64,000 nt of DNA from Teredinibacter turnerae (GTDB lineage: Bacteria; Pseudomonadota; Gammaproteobacteria; Pseudomonadales; Cellvibrionaceae), in the NCBI RefSeq assembly GCF_037935975.1, contig NZ_CP149817.1, positions 496,001-560,000 of the forward strand, in the 5' to 3' direction. Both the position numbers and the translations under genes were made by a program. Positions 9,696 through 17,505 of this stretch are shown piece by piece (positions within the stretch are counted from its first letter, which is position 1; the number at the start of each line of letters is the position of its first letter). The notes below the pieces were generated by a model. That model ran no database searches, was not told where the DNA came from, and saw only the letters and a list, made by a program, of their open reading frames with translations.

Positions 9696-10214
9696 GCCTT
9701 AAGCACAGCGCCCGCAAATCCCGCTCATAAATGACAGGCACCATAGAGCCCCTGTGGCGCCTTATTCCCGCTATTTGCCATTGCAACTGTCGGCTCGGAT
9801 AGGCTTATCCACAGGTGCTGCCCAGGGCACAACTGCTTGAGCACCATTGGCGTGCAACTGCCAAAACTGCAGTGTTGCCATCGATTTTGACGAGCGAGAA
9901 TTTTAACCCTCAATGCGGGGTTTGACAGGAAAAACGCCAATATGCACGTAGATGGTGCGATATTGTGCTTGCGACTTGAGTTTTAACGTTGTTTTGGTTA
10001 GTCGTTTCGCGTCTATTGAGTGCATTAATGCATTGATATGGTGCTTAAAATGGTCGTGTGTCGTCTGATTCGGTTGGCGAAAACAGCGAAAATTTCTTTC
10101 AATATCAATGGTTTGTACAAAAATAAAGCAGTTTGGTCTGCTAATTGCTCTAGCGCCTCAGGCATCGGGCGGTCTGATGTATCAACAATAGCTAGAACTT
10201 TGAAGAGGCTCACA
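9696..10214. other. Intergenic region, 519 bases, no gene seen
   Basis: No protein-coding or RNA gene is evident between selO and the transporter. A TTATCCACA nonamer (9805-9813) equals a DnaA-box consensus but stands alone and is probably chance. The open frame running from 10038 into the transporter gene lacks a ribosome-binding site, and its first 59 codons are not transporter-like. Confidence 0.5.
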
Positions 10215-11027
10215 ATGGCTTACATTGAACCAAGTGAATTCGTGACCAAGATGGTCGATTCCGGAGAACAGAAAGTTTTCATGTCCACTAAGGACACCTT
10301 TATTCGAGCGTTTATGGCAGGTGCGATCCTCGGTCTGGCCGCTATATTCGCAATTACTGTCGCGGTTAAAACCGGTCAGCCACTGGTTGGCGCAATCCTG
10401 TTCCCCGTCGGTTTCATCATGTTGTACCTGATGAAATTTGACCTTCTCACTGGCGTGTTCACCCTCGTGCCACTCGCACTGATCGACAAACGCCCCGGCG
10501 TTACTCTGGGCGGTGTGCTACGCAACTGGGGTATTGTATTTTGCGGTAACTTTGCTGGCGCACTGACCACCGCGTTTATGATGTCGTTCATTCTTACCTA
10601 TGGCTACAGCGTCGACGGTGGCGCAATTGCCGATAAAGTCAGCCACATTGGCGAAGGCCGAACCCTGGGTTACAAAGAGCACGGTCTTTCCGGCTGGTTC
10701 ACCATTTTTATTCGCGGCATGCTGTGCAACTGGATGGTATCCATGGGCGTGGTTGGCGCAATGATCTCCACCTCAGCCGGTAGCAAAATGGCTGCGATGT
10801 GGATGCCCGTAATGCTGTTCTTCTTCATGGGCTTTGAGCACTCTATTGTTAACATGTTCTTGTTCCCGTTCTCCATGATCATGGGTGGCGACTTCACCAT
10901 CGCGGATTACTTTATCTGGAACGAAATTCCCACCGCATTGGGTAACCTGGTGGGCGGCTTTTTATTGGTTGGCTTGCCGCTGTACCTCACGCATGTGCGT
11001 ACCAGCCCCAATCGCACCGTTGCTTAA
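10215..11027 (+). CDS. Formate/nitrite transporter (FNT) family channel
   Basis: A 270-residue inner-membrane protein with six hydrophobic segments, of the pentameric FNT family that conducts formate, nitrite or hydrosulfide. Family marks: K-F-D-L-L-T-G-V-F-T and G-V-L-R-N-W-G-I-V-F-C-G-N-F-A-G-A, plus the central pore histidine in G-F-E-H-S-I-V-N-M-F. The start at 10215 has AGAGG close upstream. Neighbours (a phosphatase/kinase and cyanase) point to nitrogen rather than formate metabolism, so a NirC-like nitrite role is my preferred reading, but substrate cannot be read from sequence. A terminator follows at once. Confidence 0.9.
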   Translation: MAYIEPSEFVTKMVDSGEQKVFMSTKDTFIRAFMAGAILGLAAIFAITVAVKTGQPLVGAILFPVGFIMLYLMKFDLLTGVFTLVPLALIDKRPGVTLGGVLRNWGIVFCGNFAGALTTAFMMSFILTYGYSVDGGAIADKVSHIGEGRTLGYKEHGLSGWFTIFIRGMLCNWMVSMGVVGAMISTSAGSKMAAMWMPVMLFFFMGFEHSIVNMFLFPFSMIMGGDFTIADYFIWNEIPTALGNLVGGFLLVGLPLYLTHVRTSPNRTVA

Positions 11028-11040
11028 TACCACTCTCCCT

Positions 11041-11068
11041 CTCCACCCTGCGGGGTGGAGGCTTTTTT
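11041..11068 (+). terminator. Rho-independent terminator after the FNT gene
   Basis: An 8-bp stem (CTCCACCC / GGGTGGAG) with a 4-base loop is followed by GCTTTTTT. It ends two bases before the next ATG (11071), so the stem overlaps where that gene's ribosome-binding site must lie (GGTGGAG). Partial read-through, or an RNA structure controlling translation of the next gene, is possible. Confidence 0.8.
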
Positions 11069-11070
11069 GA

Positions 11071-12789
11071 ATGAAAAAAACCTTACGTGTAAGCCTGGGG
11101 CAGTATTCCAGTAAAGGCGCAAAACCGGTTAATCAGGACGCGCTAGGCGCATGCATCCCTAAGGAACCGCTGCTGAGCACCAAGGGCATCACCCTGGCAA
11201 TTGCAGATGGCGTAAGCAGCAGTAACGTGAGCCAGGTGGCCAGCGAAGCTGCGGTTTCGAGTTTCCTGCAGGATTACTATTGCACCAGCGAAGCCTGGTC
11301 GGTCCGCAAAGCCGCGGAAAGCGTAATCAGCGCCACCAACTCCTGGCTCTACTCCCAAACCCGCAATGGCCCCTACCGCTACAACCGCGAAAAAGGGTAT
11401 TTGTGCACCTTTAGCGCGGCTATTTTTAAAGCGCATAAAATCCATATTTTTCACGCTGGCGATACCCGTGTATATCGGGTGCACAACAACCAGCTAGAAC
11501 AACTCACCGAAGACCACCGTCACTATCAGGACAGCGCCAACAGCTACCTCACTAGCGCCTTGGGTATGCAGCAAAACCTGGTGCTGGCCTATCGCGCCCT
11601 GGCGGTAGAGGAAGGCGATACCTTTATGATTGCCAGCGACGGGGTCTACGAGCACACCACGCCGGAACTGGTGAGCGCCGCACTGGCGGCGAACGACGAC
11701 GATTTCAGCGCAGCGGCACGGCTGCTGGTGGCGCAGGCTCTCGCGGCAGGCAGCGACGACAACCTCAGTGTGCAACTGGTGCGGGTAGAGCAACTGCCCG
11801 ATCAGCAGGTGGGCGAGGTCAGCGAACAGATCACCACCTTGCCACTGCCTCCCCGCTTACAGGCGCGTATGACGTTCGACGGTTACCTGATTGAGCGAGA
11901 GCTTTACATCAGCAGCCGCAGCCACGTGTACCTCGCCAGCGACGAACGCACTGGTCGCAAAGTTGCGTTAAAAACACCCTCGGTGGAAATGCGCAACGAC
12001 CCGCTCTACCTCGAGCGATTCCTAATGGAAGACTGGATAGCGAGGCGCATTTATAACCCCCACGTGCTGCCCGCGTTCGATGCCGGCCGCAAGCGCAATT
12101 ACCTGTACCAGGTAACCGACTACATCGAGGGCCAAACCCTGGCCCAATGGATGCGCGACAACCCGCAGCCCAGCCTTGAAAGTGTGCGGGCGATTATTGA
12201 GCAGATTGCCAAAGGGCTGCAGGCGTTTCATCGCCAGGAAATGCTCCATCAAGACTTGCGACCTGCCAACGTACTGCTAGATGCCAACGGCACCGTAAAA
12301 ATCATCGATTTCGGCTCCACACGGGTTGCTGGCGTGGCGGAAATCCGCCAAACCCACGATATTCAAGGCACAGCGCAGTACACTGCGCCAGAGTATTTTG
12401 TTGGCGAAGAAGGCAGCACCCGCAGTGACCTGTTCTCTCTGGGGGTGATTTGCTATCACATGCTCAGCGGTCAGCTGCCCTACGGCAGTCAGGTCTCCAG
12501 CAGTCATTCCCGCGCGGCTCAGCGCAAACTGCGCTACCGCCCGTTAATCCAGACCAGGAGTGATCTGCCCGACTGGATCGACCACACCCTTAAAAAAGCT
12601 GTGCACATCCAGCCCCACAAGCGCTACCCGGTGCTATCAGAATTTATCTACGACCTGCGACACCCCAACCGCAATTTCCAGAACCAGGCACGCCCTCCCT
12701 TTATAGAGCGCAACCCCGTCGCCTTCTGGCAGGGGGTTTCCGCCATCCTGTTTGTAATATGTCTCGGCCTGCTGGCCCAACAACTGTAA
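11071..12789 (+). CDS. Bifunctional PP2C phosphatase / Ser-Thr protein kinase, membrane-anchored
   Basis: A 572-residue fusion of two opposing signalling enzymes. Residues 1-240 are a PP2C phosphatase, with metal-site segments I-A-D-G-V-S, H-A-G-D-T-R-V-Y-R, I-A-S-D-G-V-Y and G-S-D-D-N-L-S. Residues 265-530 are a Hanks-type kinase with the ATP lysine (V-A-L-K-T-P), catalytic loop H-Q-D-L-R-P-A-N-V-L, and I-D-F-G; the glycine-rich loop is degenerate (Y-I-S-S-R-S-H-V-Y-L-A). A single transmembrane helix closes the protein (about 551-570), so both domains face the cytoplasm. It lies between the transporter and cyanase, which suggests it senses or regulates nitrogen-oxyanion or cyanate use. The phospho-targets are unknown. 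Confidence 0.9.
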   Translation: MKKTLRVSLGQYSSKGAKPVNQDALGACIPKEPLLSTKGITLAIADGVSSSNVSQVASEAAVSSFLQDYYCTSEAWSVRKAAESVISATNSWLYSQTRNGPYRYNREKGYLCTFSAAIFKAHKIHIFHAGDTRVYRVHNNQLEQLTEDHRHYQDSANSYLTSALGMQQNLVLAYRALAVEEGDTFMIASDGVYEHTTPELVSAALAANDDDFSAAARLLVAQALAAGSDDNLSVQLVRVEQLPDQQVGEVSEQITTLPLPPRLQARMTFDGYLIERELYISSRSHVYLASDERTGRKVALKTPSVEMRNDPLYLERFLMEDWIARRIYNPHVLPAFDAGRKRNYLYQVTDYIEGQTLAQWMRDNPQPSLESVRAIIEQIAKGLQAFHRQEMLHQDLRPANVLLDANGTVKIIDFGSTRVAGVAEIRQTHDIQGTAQYTAPEYFVGEEGSTRSDLFSLGVICYHMLSGQLPYGSQVSSSHSRAAQRKLRYRPLIQTRSDLPDWIDHTLKKAVHIQPHKRYPVLSEFIYDLRHPNRNFQNQARPPFIERNPVAFWQGVSAILFVICLGLLAQQL

Positions 12790-12808
12790 CCACCAATCGG
12801 AGTAAACC

Positions 12809-13249
12809 ATGAAAAAAATCGACGTGACAGAAGCTATCATCCTCGCTAAAAAAGAACGCAACCTCACCTGGGAAGGCATAGCCGCCGAGCTGGGCATGGG
12901 CACCGTGTGGGTTACCTCTGCCTGCCTGGGCATGAACAGCATGCCCGAAGCCGCAGCCGAAAAGCTGTGTGCCTACCTGGAGCTGCCAGAAGGCGCCAAA
13001 GCCGCGTTAATGGAATACCCCACCAAAGCCTGGGACAAAGAAGTGCCGCAAGACCCATTGATCTATCGCTTGTACGAGGTGGTCGGCGTATACGGCGACA
13101 CTCTGAAAGAAGTGATCCAGGAAAAGTTTGGCGACGGCATCATGAGCGCCATCGACTTCACCATGGACGTGGCGAAAGAAGAAAACCCCAAAGGCGATCG
13201 CGTTGTACTCACCCTGAACGGCAAGTTCCTGCCCTATAAAGCCTGGTAA
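12809..13249 (+). CDS. cynS: Cyanate hydratase (cyanase)
   Basis: Cytoplasmic enzyme that converts cyanate and bicarbonate to ammonia and carbon dioxide, detoxifying cyanate and supplying nitrogen. At 146 residues it is close to the usual 150-156. The N-terminal helical domain (K-E-R-N-L-T-W-E-G-I-A-A-E-L-G) and the catalytic C-terminal half are intact. Family catalytic Arg, Glu and Ser are present in I-Y-R-L-Y-E-V-V and G-I-M-S-A-I-D-F. CGGAG lies 8 bases before the ATG; the gene starts 19 bases after the kinase and is probably co-transcribed. Confidence 0.96.
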   Translation: MKKIDVTEAIILAKKERNLTWEGIAAELGMGTVWVTSACLGMNSMPEAAAEKLCAYLELPEGAKAALMEYPTKAWDKEVPQDPLIYRLYEVVGVYGDTLKEVIQEKFGDGIMSAIDFTMDVAKEENPKGDRVVLTLNGKFLPYKAW

Positions 13250-13401
13250 CCCAAGCCGGCGCAGCAGCGCTGCGCCACCCAATTAGCCCAACCTGTCTAC
13301 TTTTGAGCCAGTGCTGACTACAAAATCAACACCCATCAACCGCAGGTAACAGCGCTAAACTCTTACCGGTAACATCTAAGAAAAAAAGCGTATAAACCCC
13401 C

Positions 13402-13430
13402 TTGACTAGATCGCCCCCAACGGGTTTAAT
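13402..13430 (+). promoter_or_regulatory. Sigma70-type promoter of tRNA-Phe
   Basis: TTGACT (13402-13407), a 17-base spacer and TTTAAT (13425-13430) give a near-consensus promoter. The predicted start is near 13437, about 32 bases before the tRNA, with a GC-rich stretch before the -10 as in stable-RNA promoters. Confidence 0.6.
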
Positions 13431-13468
13431 ACGCACCCTTCGTGGCCGCAGCCGCCACAAGCCAAAAC

Positions 13469-13544
13469 GCCCAGATAGCTCAGTCGGTAGAGCAGGGGAT
13501 TGAAAATCCCCGTGTCGGTGGTTCGATTCCGCCTCTGGGCACCA
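13469..13544 (+). tRNA. tRNA-Phe (GAA), probable integration site
   Basis: A 76-base cloverleaf with acceptor stem GCCCAGA / TCTGGGC, D-loop AGCTCAGTCGGTAGAGC, anticodon arm GGGGAT-TGAAAAT-CCCC reading GAA (Phe), T-arm GGTTCGATTCC and an encoded CCA end. An integrase gene lies 157 bases downstream and the sequence character changes from there on. The 3' half of this gene is therefore the likely attachment core; no second copy of the 3' end is visible in the window. Confidence 0.97.
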
Positions 13545-13550
13545 CCTCCC

Positions 13551-13572
13551 ATGTAGCCGTTTTCGGCTACAT
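13551..13572 (+). terminator. Hairpin after tRNA-Phe
   Basis: ATGTAGCCG and CGGCTACAT form a 9-bp stem with a TTTT loop, followed by a T-rich stretch. It probably terminates the tRNA transcript, and lies at or just inside the element boundary. Confidence 0.6.
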
Positions 13573-13700
13573 GTTCTTATTCCTTGCCAATCAATGACTT
13601 AGTCTTGTTTTGTAGTGCCTAGCTGCGCACTATTGCTAGCCATATTCAGCCCCTTTCGCGTGATTTTTACGAACGAAATTACGAACGAGGTAGCGATGCA

Positions 13701-14675
13701 ATGGCGACCATACGAAGGCTTAAAAACAAGCGTTTTCTGGCAGAAATCCGTAAGAAAGGGGTCTATAAATCCAAGACCTTTGACAGCAAAGTGCAGGCGA
13801 TGGCATGGGCAGCAGAAACCGAGCAATCCCTCGCCAATCAACACCTGATTCACGGGAAAACACTGGCCGATGCCTGCCTGCGTTACCGTGATGAAATCTC
13901 CCCGAAGAAGAAAAGCTACCGCACAGAATATAACCGCCTCAATAAATTCTCCCGCCAGCCTTTTGCAAGCCTGACATTGGAAGCACTGACTGCGAAACAT
14001 CTCTATGACTGGATAGAAGACGTATCGCGTACCCTCAAATCCAGCTCGGTCAATCGTGATCTGAATTTACTGTCTGCGGTCTTGGAGCAGGCGAAGCGCT
14101 GGCAATGGACGGATAAGAATCCGGTGCGGGGGCTTCGCCGCCCCAAAAACCCGCAGCCCCGTGACAGACGTATCAGCGCAAAAGAAATCCAGCAGGTGAT
14201 GGACGCACTGGGCTTTGACGGGCAAACGATTAACCGTTCCCGCCATGAGCTGGCGGTGGCGTTTCTGCTCGCCATTGAAACGGCAATGCGCCAAGGGGAG
14301 CTTTGGCAGCTTAAGTGGGAGGATGTGTATCTGGAGAAACGCTATCTTCGCTTGCATGATACCAAGAACGGCACGCGGCGCGATGTACCGCTCTCAAGTG
14401 AAGCGGTCAGGCTGTTTACCCTGTTACAGCCGGGGAGGGGGGAGAAGGTGTTTAAAAGCAATCAGGCATCAAGCGGTACGATCTTCCGCCGCTGCCTGAA
14501 GCAGGCGGGCATTTACAATATGCACTTCCATGACACCAGACACGAAGCGATCAGCAGACTCGCACAGAAAATCCCGGTGCTGGATTTAGCCCGTCTGACC
14601 GGGCACAAAGACATCAAAATGCTGATGGTCTATTACAACGCCTCCGCCGAAGAAATCGCAAAGCAGCTGGATTAG
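13701..14675 (+). CDS. int: Tyrosine recombinase (site-specific integrase)
   Basis: A 324-residue phage-type integrase that would excise and integrate the element at tRNA-Phe. An N-terminal arm-binding region (residues 1-50) is followed by a SAM-like core-binding domain (55-145, with R-D-E-I-S-P-K-K-K-S-Y-R) and the catalytic domain. Catalytic residues are visible: Arg in A-M-R-Q-G-E-L, the H-D-T-R-H box, G-H-K-D-I and the Tyr in M-V-Y-Y-N-A-S near the C-terminus. It looks intact. Its position 157 bases after the tRNA and its orientation away from it are typical of integrative elements. Confidence 0.95.
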   Translation: MATIRRLKNKRFLAEIRKKGVYKSKTFDSKVQAMAWAAETEQSLANQHLIHGKTLADACLRYRDEISPKKKSYRTEYNRLNKFSRQPFASLTLEALTAKHLYDWIEDVSRTLKSSSVNRDLNLLSAVLEQAKRWQWTDKNPVRGLRRPKNPQPRDRRISAKEIQQVMDALGFDGQTINRSRHELAVAFLLAIETAMRQGELWQLKWEDVYLEKRYLRLHDTKNGTRRDVPLSSEAVRLFTLLQPGRGEKVFKSNQASSGTIFRRCLKQAGIYNMHFHDTRHEAISRLAQKIPVLDLARLTGHKDIKMLMVYYNASAEEIAKQLD

Positions 14676-14708
14676 GGCTAGTTTCACCTTCCGCTAGCAG
14701 CTAATGGA

Positions 14709-15524
14709 TTATTTAAATACCTTGCTTTCGAGGAACTGAATTGTCTCTTCTTCTACCCCTATTTCTCGCATTTTTTCTATTGCTGAAATCAAAGTTTCTT
14801 GCAATGCTTCATCGCTAAATAGGAAGTCAGAATCATCTTTAAGATTAAAGTTCGTCTGCCCCGCAATAATACCCAATTCCTTAATTTTATCGTCAGAGTG
14901 AAACTCGATCTCTGATTTGATAATTTTGCGTGCATTTTCTAGCCAATCAATTGACCGTTTAACAATATCTGAAAGGAACTCAAAGAATAGCTGTGCATCT
15001 GGTGGATAAAGAAAATCAATCTCGGTTTTAAATATTTTTTGTTCGCCATCCTCGTTCAAGTAAGAATTTATCGCAGCTTCCAGTATGGCTTTGTAAGATA
15101 AGAAAGCAATCTGCTCGTCACTGTCTTGCGTTTTTATGTGGAAGATTTCAGGAATCCACTGTGCAGCTCTTTCGAGAAGCGTTTTGTCAAGGTGACCGAC
15201 TCCCTTATTTCGAATGTGCGCTATAAAATCAAGATCACGCCTCAGCGATTTAGCATCCGCCACAAACTGATCTCCAGCGTCAATCCTTATTCTGTTCATT
15301 GCGTCTTTCAGACTATGTAAGGAAACAAAAACGTTCCGAGTGCTTCTCATTTTGTGGATAACGGTGCTAATGTTTTCAACCCCTTCTGATAGCTCGTCAT
15401 CAAAACACTTCAAATCGTGTAACAGAATCGTCAAGCAAATAAAGTCTGACTTTCTAGCTATGTGATACTGTTCTTTAGTCAAATGGATAACCTCATGCTG
15501 TACTAATTTTTTGGTAGGTCGCAT
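14709..15524 (-). CDS. Hypothetical protein with HEPN-like R-x5-H motif
   Basis: A 271-residue, helix-rich soluble protein of unknown function. Around residues 100-113 it reads F-I-A-H-I-R-N-K-G-V-G-H-L-D. An Arg followed by Asn and then His five residues on (R105-N106...H111) matches the R-x(4-6)-H motif of HEPN nucleases, which act as RNases in many abortive-infection and toxin systems. No signal peptide or membrane segment is visible, and the C-terminus is acidic. It lies convergent to the integrase in the element's left end, a typical slot for accessory defence genes. The HEPN reading rests on one motif and is uncertain. Confidence 0.6.
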   Translation of the reverse strand: MRPTKKLVQHEVIHLTKEQYHIARKSDFICLTILLHDLKCFDDELSEGVENISTVIHKMRSTRNVFVSLHSLKDAMNRIRIDAGDQFVADAKSLRRDLDFIAHIRNKGVGHLDKTLLERAAQWIPEIFHIKTQDSDEQIAFLSYKAILEAAINSYLNEDGEQKIFKTEIDFLYPPDAQLFFEFLSDIVKRSIDWLENARKIIKSEIEFHSDDKIKELGIIAGQTNFNLKDDSDFLFSDEALQETLISAIEKMREIGVEEETIQFLESKVFK

Positions 15525-15856
15525 TGATACAGAGCATAACAGCGGTTTTTGTGTACTCCGATCTCATCATACTAGGAATAATGCCTATATGACTATCTTA
15601 TGGCTGCGATTAAACTCGTGCCACAAAAATCCGTTTACCTCGCCAAGTTCCTCTTCCTTTGTGTGGTTTTCTTTGTTTATGGGTATGCGTCCAGCGCCGT
15701 GCAATACAACAGTAAAAGACGGGTTCGCCTGCACTGACGTTTGACGACATTCCGCTTTTCCTGTTTCCCTGCGTCCTTGCAGTCCTTGGTGTATTGCTCG
15801 CCTGAGCTGTCCTCGCTTCGCGATTCCCATAAGAAAACCAACAAAAGGAATCGATT
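15525..15856. other. Divergent intergenic region before klcA
   Basis: A 332-base region between the HEPN-like gene and klcA, holding promoters for both. An open minus-strand frame (15585-15830) lacks a ribosome-binding site and is not counted as a gene. An AAAGGA site at the right end serves klcA. Confidence 0.5.
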
Positions 15857-16273
15857 ATGACTATTACACGTAAAATGATCTCAGAGAAATATCGCGGGAA
15901 GATACTACCGCGCTTTATCGGAAATCCCTATCTGCTATTCGAACAAAGTATTTATGGCTATACCTCGCATTTTGTGGAGGGTTATCAGGGAGGATTCTGG
16001 GAGTTCTATGAACTGTCGAATGGGGGCTTCTACATGTCCTTTGCCAGTGACAAAACGTTCACTTTCAGCAATCCTGATAATTATTTTAGCGAGACTATGG
16101 ATGCGGACACTATCAGCATTATTATCAACCTGTATGTTTTCAATCATCTCGCCTTTAAATACAGTGGTAAGAACGACAGTCACTCTATGAAATTTATGCA
16201 ACTCTACACCAACCTCTATGACTACACGAAAACACATCCTGAAGCCACGCTTATCATGCGCGCTATAGATTGA
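15857..16273 (+). CDS. klcA: KlcA/ArdB-family antirestriction protein
   Basis: A 138-residue protein of the ArdB/KlcA family, which relieves type I restriction in recipients after plasmid entry. The family core is clear: G-F-W-E-F-Y-E-L-S-N-G-G-F-Y-M, followed by F-S-N-P-D-N-Y-F-S and a helical C-terminal half. AAAGGA lies 7 bases before the ATG. Unlike ArdA, this family does not mimic DNA. Its presence near the integrase fits a leading-region gene expressed early in a new host, and it sits in the same element as the Ssp restriction island. Confidence in family is high. Confidence 0.9.
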   Translation: MTITRKMISEKYRGKILPRFIGNPYLLFEQSIYGYTSHFVEGYQGGFWEFYELSNGGFYMSFASDKTFTFSNPDNYFSETMDADTISIIINLYVFNHLAFKYSGKNDSHSMKFMQLYTNLYDYTKTHPEATLIMRAID

Positions 16274-16291
16274 TGCGTAGGGGAGCCAGTA

Positions 16292-16549
16292 TCATTTTGA
16301 TAATGGCTCCCTGTTTCTTCTTATCCATTCACGCACCTCGGAGGCATACCATCGCCTTCCGCCCAATCCGTTATCGGTCGGAATGCGCACGGCTCTGGGG
16401 AAGTCTTTCCGGCAGATCACCCGCGACTGTACCGACGAGGTACTGAGCCTTACATAACGTGCAATATCCTGCGCACTCCATAATTCATTGCTGTGGGCAT
16501 TTTGTGCCTTTAGCTCATTGAGAATTTCGAGCAGTAGCTTTTCCGTCAT
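16292..16549 (-). CDS. AlpA-type helix-turn-helix regulator / excisionase-like
   Basis: An 85-residue DNA-binding protein. L-W-S-A-Q-D-I-A-R-Y-V-R-L-S-T-S-S-V is a MerR/AlpA-type winged helix-turn-helix, followed by F-P-R-A-V-R-I-P-T-D-N-G-L-G-G-R-R-W-Y-A-S-E-V-R-E-W-I, the standard end of AlpA and excisionase-like proteins. AlpA proteins regulate integrase or excision genes, so this is a candidate for controlling excision of the element or the structured region just upstream of it. It converges on klcA. Confidence 0.82.
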   Translation of the reverse strand: MTEKLLLEILNELKAQNAHSNELWSAQDIARYVRLSTSSVQSRVICRKDFPRAVRIPTDNGLGGRRWYASEVREWIRRNREPLSK

Positions 16550-16621
16550 GGTGTGACCCCCGCATTATCATCGATTTCTTTCTTGCTAAACCTACTCCCC
16601 TAACCACAGGGCTGAGTCTGA

Positions 16622-16881
16622 GAAAAACTGTTTTTCGGAGCCGCGTAGCCTCCCGTCAGGGTGCTTGTGTTCTAAAGTCAAAAGCAGAAGCGCAGCGACT
16701 TTTGACTTTAGGTTGCAAGTGCCCTAGGGAACTAGGCTACCTAAGCGGCGCAGAACAACTGTTTTTTGGTGAGCGTTTCTAGCGAAGCGCCAAAAAACTA
16801 CTTATTTTCACGCTTGTAAAGCGTGGCAATTTTCGGCCGCTTTAGCGGCCAGATTTTTTAAAATAACCATTGGTTATTTTT
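16622..16881. other. Structured non-coding block with large imperfect inverted repeat and hairpins
   Basis: No gene fits 16550-16888. The block contains an imperfect inverted repeat with arms at 16640-16684 and 16699-16749: a perfect 13-bp inner stem (CTAAAGTCAAAAG, 16672-16684 / 16699-16711, 14-base loop), then matching GTAGCCT (16645-16651 / 16734-16740) and GCCGC (16640-16644 / 16745-16749). Three further hairpins follow: 16761-16769 with 16790-16798 (9 bp), 16809-16825, and 16835-16850 (GGCCGC / GCGGCC), then a palindrome at 16860-16880. It lies between the AlpA-like gene and the end of the relaxase operon. It could be an origin of transfer, a structured RNA, or a terminator cluster. Confidence 0.6.
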
Positions 16882-16888
16882 CCTTTAC

Positions 16889-17143
16889 TCATTCAGGAAA
16901 TTCTTTTTTCCGCCCTCGCGTTTCCTGACGCTGTTCACGGAAAGACACTTTAATTCCGGCTTCACTGGCGAGCTGTTTGATCTGGTCTTTCACCTTTTTC
17001 TCGCGCTCGCGTTTGCGCTGATCGAGCAATTTATAGCCTTCGCTGATAAGCTGCTTGATAGCATCATCACTCATGGACTGGAGCTGGGGTGAGGTGATGC
17101 TGTTAGGTGGTACTGAATTTTCCGGTGCGGATAGATTTTGCAT
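16889..17143 (-). CDS. Small hypothetical protein, last gene of the relaxase operon
   Basis: An 84-residue basic protein with a charged helix (G-Y-K-L-L-D-Q-R-K-R-E-R-E-K-K-V-K-D-Q-I) followed by L-A-S-E-A-G-I-K-V-S-F and a basic end (R-G-R-K-K). The helix resembles the oligomerisation region of H-NS-like proteins, but the usual H-NS DNA-binding core is missing, so I give no family name. GAGGA lies 6 bases before the ATG; the gene starts 2 bases after the preceding stop. A role as a relaxosome accessory or DNA-binding factor is inference from the operon. Confidence 0.6.
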   Translation of the reverse strand: MQNLSAPENSVPPNSITSPQLQSMSDDAIKQLISEGYKLLDQRKREREKKVKDQIKQLASEAGIKVSFREQRQETRGRKKEFPE

Positions 17144-17145
17144 GA

Positions 17146-17505
17146 TTATTCCTCTTCATAGGTGATGGTGATGGACTCGATAACAGCCTCACCGTTTTCC
17201 CGGTCGGCTTTGGGTGTAGCGGCAATAACCGCCGAGCGGAATCGTCGTAATTGCGAAAATAATTCTTCTAAATGCTGGCCATTAATGACAATGCGGGCAT
17301 CGGCAGTCTGAACGATTAAGCTGTCTTTACGGCGTTTAATATGACGTACATAGGCATAGGGAAAAGCGTCTTCTCCTTCGGCGGTTACGAAGGTCACGGT
17401 AGAGGGCTGTGCTTCATGGTTTGCCTGCCCGCGCTGGGTGGAGGGATGGTTATCATTGAGGTCATGTTTCAGTGACCTGAGAATGTCATCCGCTGAATCG
17501 GTCAT
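17146..17505 (-). CDS. Hypothetical protein, translationally coupled to traI
   Basis: A 119-residue protein I do not recognise. It begins with a polar, probably disordered stretch (residues 1-35), then a compact alpha/beta region (F-P-Y-A-Y-V-R-H-I-K-R-R-K-D-S-L-I-V-Q-T). There is no signal peptide or membrane segment. Its ATG overlaps the traI stop codon (ATGA), implying translational coupling to the relaxase. A relaxosome accessory role is plausible. Confidence 0.6.
   Translation of the reverse strand: MTDSADDILRSLKHDLNDNHPSTQRGQANHEAQPSTVTFVTAEGEDAFPYAYVRHIKRRKDSLIVQTADARIVINGQHLEELFSQLRRFRSAVIAATPKADRENGEAVIESITITYEEE

Noticed and set aside
9805..9813. DnaA box in the selO-FNT intergenic region
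   Set aside because: A single nonamer with no repeats, AT-rich core or replication gene nearby; probably chance.
15585..15830. Minus-strand 81-codon frame upstream of klcA
   Set aside because: No ribosome-binding site, no recognisable protein pattern, and it fills the divergent promoter region.
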